Shown: positions 5,198 to 7,026 of the stretch, piece after piece
How the letters are laid out: every line of letters starts with the position of its first letter
Numbering within the stretch: position 1 is the stretch's first letter
Source: Anaerolineaceae bacterium
Lineage (GTDB): Bacteria; Chloroflexota; Anaerolineae; JAAYZQ01
Assembly (NCBI GenBank): GCA_012514775.1
Contig: JAAYZQ010000009.1
Coordinates: forward strand, 1-7,026
Direction of reading: 5' to 3'
Length of the DNA: 7,026 bases
Translations under genes and position numbers: made by a program
Notes under the pieces: generated by a model
Database searches by the model: none
What the model was told of the DNA's origin: nothing
What the model saw: only the letters and a program-made list of their open reading frames with translations

Positions 5198-5221
5198 CCC
5201 TTCGCATTGCTCAGGACCTTG
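5198..5221. repeat. 24-bp repeat copy at the exonuclease stop codon
   Basis: It matches the array unit with one change (A at 5206 where the array complement has G). It has the same orientation as the copy in the MalY-like gene. On the - strand it supplies most of the last three codons and the TGA stop (5211-5213) of the exonuclease, then continues into the intergenic gap. Confidence 0.9.
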
Positions 5222-5765
5222 CCCGCTCCAGAATGTGGGCCAGGACCCGGGCAATGTTCCAGGCGTCCGAGTCGCCGCGATGATAGGTGCCCTCCATTTC
5301 CCAGCCCAGCATCGCCAGGACCTTGTCCAGCTCGACCTCCTGGGGAAGCCGGTGGACGACGGCAAAGAGGTTCTTGACGTTGAGGTGTGCGTCGCCAAAG
5401 GGATAGGCCACCGCCTTGCTGCGGCACTCGCGCTCGAACTTCTTGCGGTCATAGTCGCCAAAGCTGGCCCACAACCGCTCCTCCGCCGCGTACTCGTCGC
5501 GGAGGATGCGGCACGCCTCGCGCAAGCTGATGCCCCGGGCCACGTCGGCCGGCGTCAGGGTGGTCAGCTCGGTGCAAAACTCGCTGACCTCCGACTCCAC
5601 GGGGCGGACGATGATGCTGCGCGTCTCCAGGCGCTGCAGGCTGTCCACGTCCAGGCGGCACAGGCCGATCTCGATGATCTCGGACTGCTGTCCGGCGGGC
5701 GGGTCGCCCCGCCAGCAGGTGGTTTCCAGGTCGATGACGAGTATCTGGTCCAGTCTATTCTCCAT
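5211..5765 (-). CDS. ERI-1/KapD-like DEDDh 3'-5' exonuclease
   Basis: This encodes 184 residues of the RNase T / DnaQ-like exonuclease superfamily, which removes nucleotides from 3' ends with two metal ions. Exo I is at 8-17 (ILVIDLETTC: Asp12, Glu14). Exo II is around 99-106 (WASFGDYD, Asp104 the likely ligand). Exo III is at 158-170 (EGTYHRGDSDAWN: His162 and Asp167, the H-x4-D of the DEDDh type). PAGQQSEIIEIG (23-34) and SEFCTELTTLTPADV (61-75) are characteristic of the ERI-1/KapD branch. The length fits a single catalytic domain. Family members trim structured RNA, or in Bacillus (KapD) affect sporulation signalling; the substrate here is unknown. The start is supported by aggag 8 bases upstream (coding strand, 5774-5778). 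It begins 22 bp after the dehydratase stop, indicating one transcript. Its last residues (ARS) and stop come from the 24-bp repeat. Confidence 0.9.
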   Translation of the reverse strand: MENRLDQILVIDLETTCWRGDPPAGQQSEIIEIGLCRLDVDSLQRLETRSIIVRPVESEVSEFCTELTTLTPADVARGISLREACRILRDEYAAEERLWASFGDYDRKKFERECRSKAVAYPFGDAHLNVKNLFAVVHRLPQEVELDKVLAMLGWEMEGTYHRGDSDAWNIARVLAHILERARS

Positions 5766-5787
5766 CCTTTCTACTCCTGCATCCTTG

Positions 5788-7026
5788 CTAGCGCAGCCGC
5801 GGCAGGGACCGGGCCGATGGGGCCAGGGCCAGGCCGCCCAGGGCAGTGACCTTTAGCTCGCGGGGCAGCATCTGCCCGACGGCCATGACGGCGTCGACTG
5901 TCTCGTCCAGGGGGATGGGGTTTTGATAGCCGCCCAGGATGAGGTCGGCGCACAGGAAGGCATTGGCGGCAGCCGCGGCGTTGCGGGTGTGGCATGGGAT
6001 CTCGACGATGCCCTGGACCATGTCGCACACCAGGCCCATGGTGTTCTGAAAGGCGATGGCGGCGGCGTCCACGGCCTGTTGGGCGCTCCCACCGGCGGCC
6101 TCGACGACGGCCGCGGCAGCCATGGCGCCCGCGGCGCCGATCTCGACCTGGCAGCCGGCCACCTCGGCGGCAAAGGTGGCCCGCCGGGCCACGACGAGCC
6201 CCACCGCCGAAGCGGCCAGGAGCGCAAGGGCGATGGCCGCCTCGTCCCCCACGCCTTCCCGGCGCGAGCGAAGAGAAGCGAGGGCGGGGTCCTCCGCCAG
6301 GGTCACCAGGACGCCGGGGATGGTGCCCGCCGAGCCGGCCGTGGGCGCGGCGCAGACGACGCCCATGCCGCCGTTGACGTGCATGACGGCCATGGCCCGG
6401 GCGGCTGCCCGGGCGTGCAGGCCCCCGACGGCCAGCGCGCCCTCCCTTTCGGCCTGGAAGATGCCCCCCGCCGTGGGCCGCAGGAGCTGCATGGGTGCCA
6501 AATCGCCCGATGCATCCCGGGGGCGCCCCGGGGCTGCCAGGCCGCGATGGACGGCGGCGCGCATCACCTCGAAGCGGCGCAGGGTCTCGGCCAGCACCTC
6601 GGCCGGCGGCAGGCCCAGGAGCGCGGCCTCGTAGGCCAGGGCCGCCTCGCCCAGGGAGCAGCCCTCGGCCTCGGCGTAGGCCACCATCTCGGCCGCGCTT
6701 TCAAAGAGCGGGGCGCTGCGCAGCGGAAAAAAGATCGCCTCCGCGGCCCACACGGCCGACACCCCGGGCAGGGCCTCCAGCGCCGCCACGGTGCCGGCCC
6801 CGGCGGGAGCGGCGCAGCGGGCGTGCAGTAATACCTTGCCGGCCTGCTCCTGCCTGGCCGGCTCCGGCCCTTCGGGCTTCAGCAGCGGGGCGAGGAGCGC
6901 CGTGACGCGCCCCAAGGTCCTGAGCAACGCGAAGGGCAAGGTCCTGAGCAACGCGAAGGGCAAGGTCCTGAGCAACGCGAAGGGCAAGGTCCTGAGCAAC
7001 GCGAAGGGCAAGGTCCTGAGCAACGC
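5788..7026 (-). CDS. sdaAA: L-serine dehydratase, iron-sulfur type, alpha subunit (5' end open)
   Basis: L-serine is deaminated to pyruvate and ammonia in the cytoplasm by a [4Fe-4S] enzyme. Numbered from a TTG at 7023, the frame has 411 residues. The alpha domain runs from about 107 (FESAAEMVAYAEAEGCSLGE) to the end, matching the usual ~290-residue subunit. Marks are SGDLAPM (172-178), CAAPTAGSAGTIPG (224-237), GCQVEIGAAGAMAAAA (290-305), LVCDMVQGIVEIPCHTRN (331-348) and PLDETVDAVM (371-380). Cys291, Cys333 and Cys344 give the cluster-binding spacing C-x41-C-x10-C. An ACT-type beta subunit is not visible; it may lie beyond the window. Residues 1-37 are read from the tandem repeat, and about 38-106 match nothing I recognise. 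The frame is open to the window edge with no ATG before Met113, so the true start is unresolved. The stop is 22 bp before the exonuclease start. Confidence 0.88.
   Translation of the reverse strand, partial: ALLRTLPFALLRTLPFALLRTLPFALLRTLPFALLRTLGRVTALLAPLLKPEGPEPARQEQAGKVLLHARCAAPAGAGTVAALEALPGVSAVWAAEAIFFPLRSAPLFESAAEMVAYAEAEGCSLGEAALAYEAALLGLPPAEVLAETLRRFEVMRAAVHRGLAAPGRPRDASGDLAPMQLLRPTAGGIFQAEREGALAVGGLHARAAARAMAVMHVNGGMGVVCAAPTAGSAGTIPGVLVTLAEDPALASLRSRREGVGDEAAIALALLAASAVGLVVARRATFAAEVAGCQVEIGAAGAMAAAAVVEAAGGSAQQAVDAAAIAFQNTMGLVCDMVQGIVEIPCHTRNAAAAANAFLCADLILGGYQNPIPLDETVDAVMAVGQMLPRELKVTALGGLALAPSARSLPRLR
6913..7026. repeat. Perfect 24-bp tandem repeat array
   Basis: Four identical units (6913-6936, 6937-6960, 6961-6984, 6985-7008) and 18 bases of a fifth (7009-7026) run off the window edge. 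The unit begins caaggtcctgagcaac on the + strand. Because 24 is a multiple of three, the - strand frame of the dehydratase passes through as repeated LPFALLRT. Single copies occur at 4792-4815 and 5198-5221. Complete identity of units suggests recent expansion by slippage or unequal exchange. Confidence 0.97.

Noticed and set aside
5923..6831. 302-residue + strand open frame opposite the serine dehydratase
   Set aside because: It is a shadow frame. The - strand encodes conserved dehydratase motifs with correct cysteine spacing across the same bases.

Overview
This is a GC-rich bacterial window with two parts that run toward each other. GC richness, Shine-Dalgarno sites close to GAAAGGA or AGGAG, and several families of short interspersed and tandem repeats suggest a Chloroflexota-type genome (Anaerolineae or Caldilineae-like). 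That placement rests on remembered repeat style and gene content and is only moderately secure.

Left part, positions 1 to about 3470, + strand. This looks like a late gene module of a prophage or prophage remnant. After a repeat-rich stretch (1-435) come five genes: a small disordered basic protein (462-839), an unrecognised, possibly virion-associated protein (843-1334), a predicted lipoprotein with a tail-fibre-like domain (1460-1981), a neck or head-tail adaptor-like protein (2090-2782) and a small membrane protein that could be a holin (3028-3378). A strong hairpin terminator closes the module at 3437-3465. Two gaps hold copies of a 25-bp element with a perfect 7-bp-arm palindrome, and a third holds an unrelated 26-bp palindrome. 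In all three the palindromic DNA lies just upstream of the next gene's ribosome binding site.

Middle, 3466-3911. No convincing gene is present. The stretch holds three related tetraloop hairpins and a longer inverted repeat, in the convergent space between the two parts.

Right part, 3912-7026, - strand. The probable operon reads, in transcription order, L-serine dehydratase alpha subunit (5788 to beyond the window), ERI-1/KapD-like 3'-5' exonuclease (5211-5765), and MalY/PatB-type PLP-dependent C-S lyase or aminotransferase (3912-5129). The dehydratase and the MalY-like enzyme both belong to families that can release ammonia and pyruvate from serine-, cysteine- or cystathionine-type substrates. 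The exonuclease between them acts on nucleic acid and has no obvious metabolic link.

The most striking observation is a 24-bp repeat seen in three settings within this operon. It is a perfect tandem array read in frame at the 5' end of the dehydratase ORF (6913-7026). A single copy supplies the last codons and the stop of the exonuclease (5198-5221). Another single copy is inserted in frame in the MalY-like gene (4792-4815), where it encodes an extra surface-type loop. The array and the MalY copy are read from opposite strands of the repeat, so the same DNA gives two unrelated peptides.
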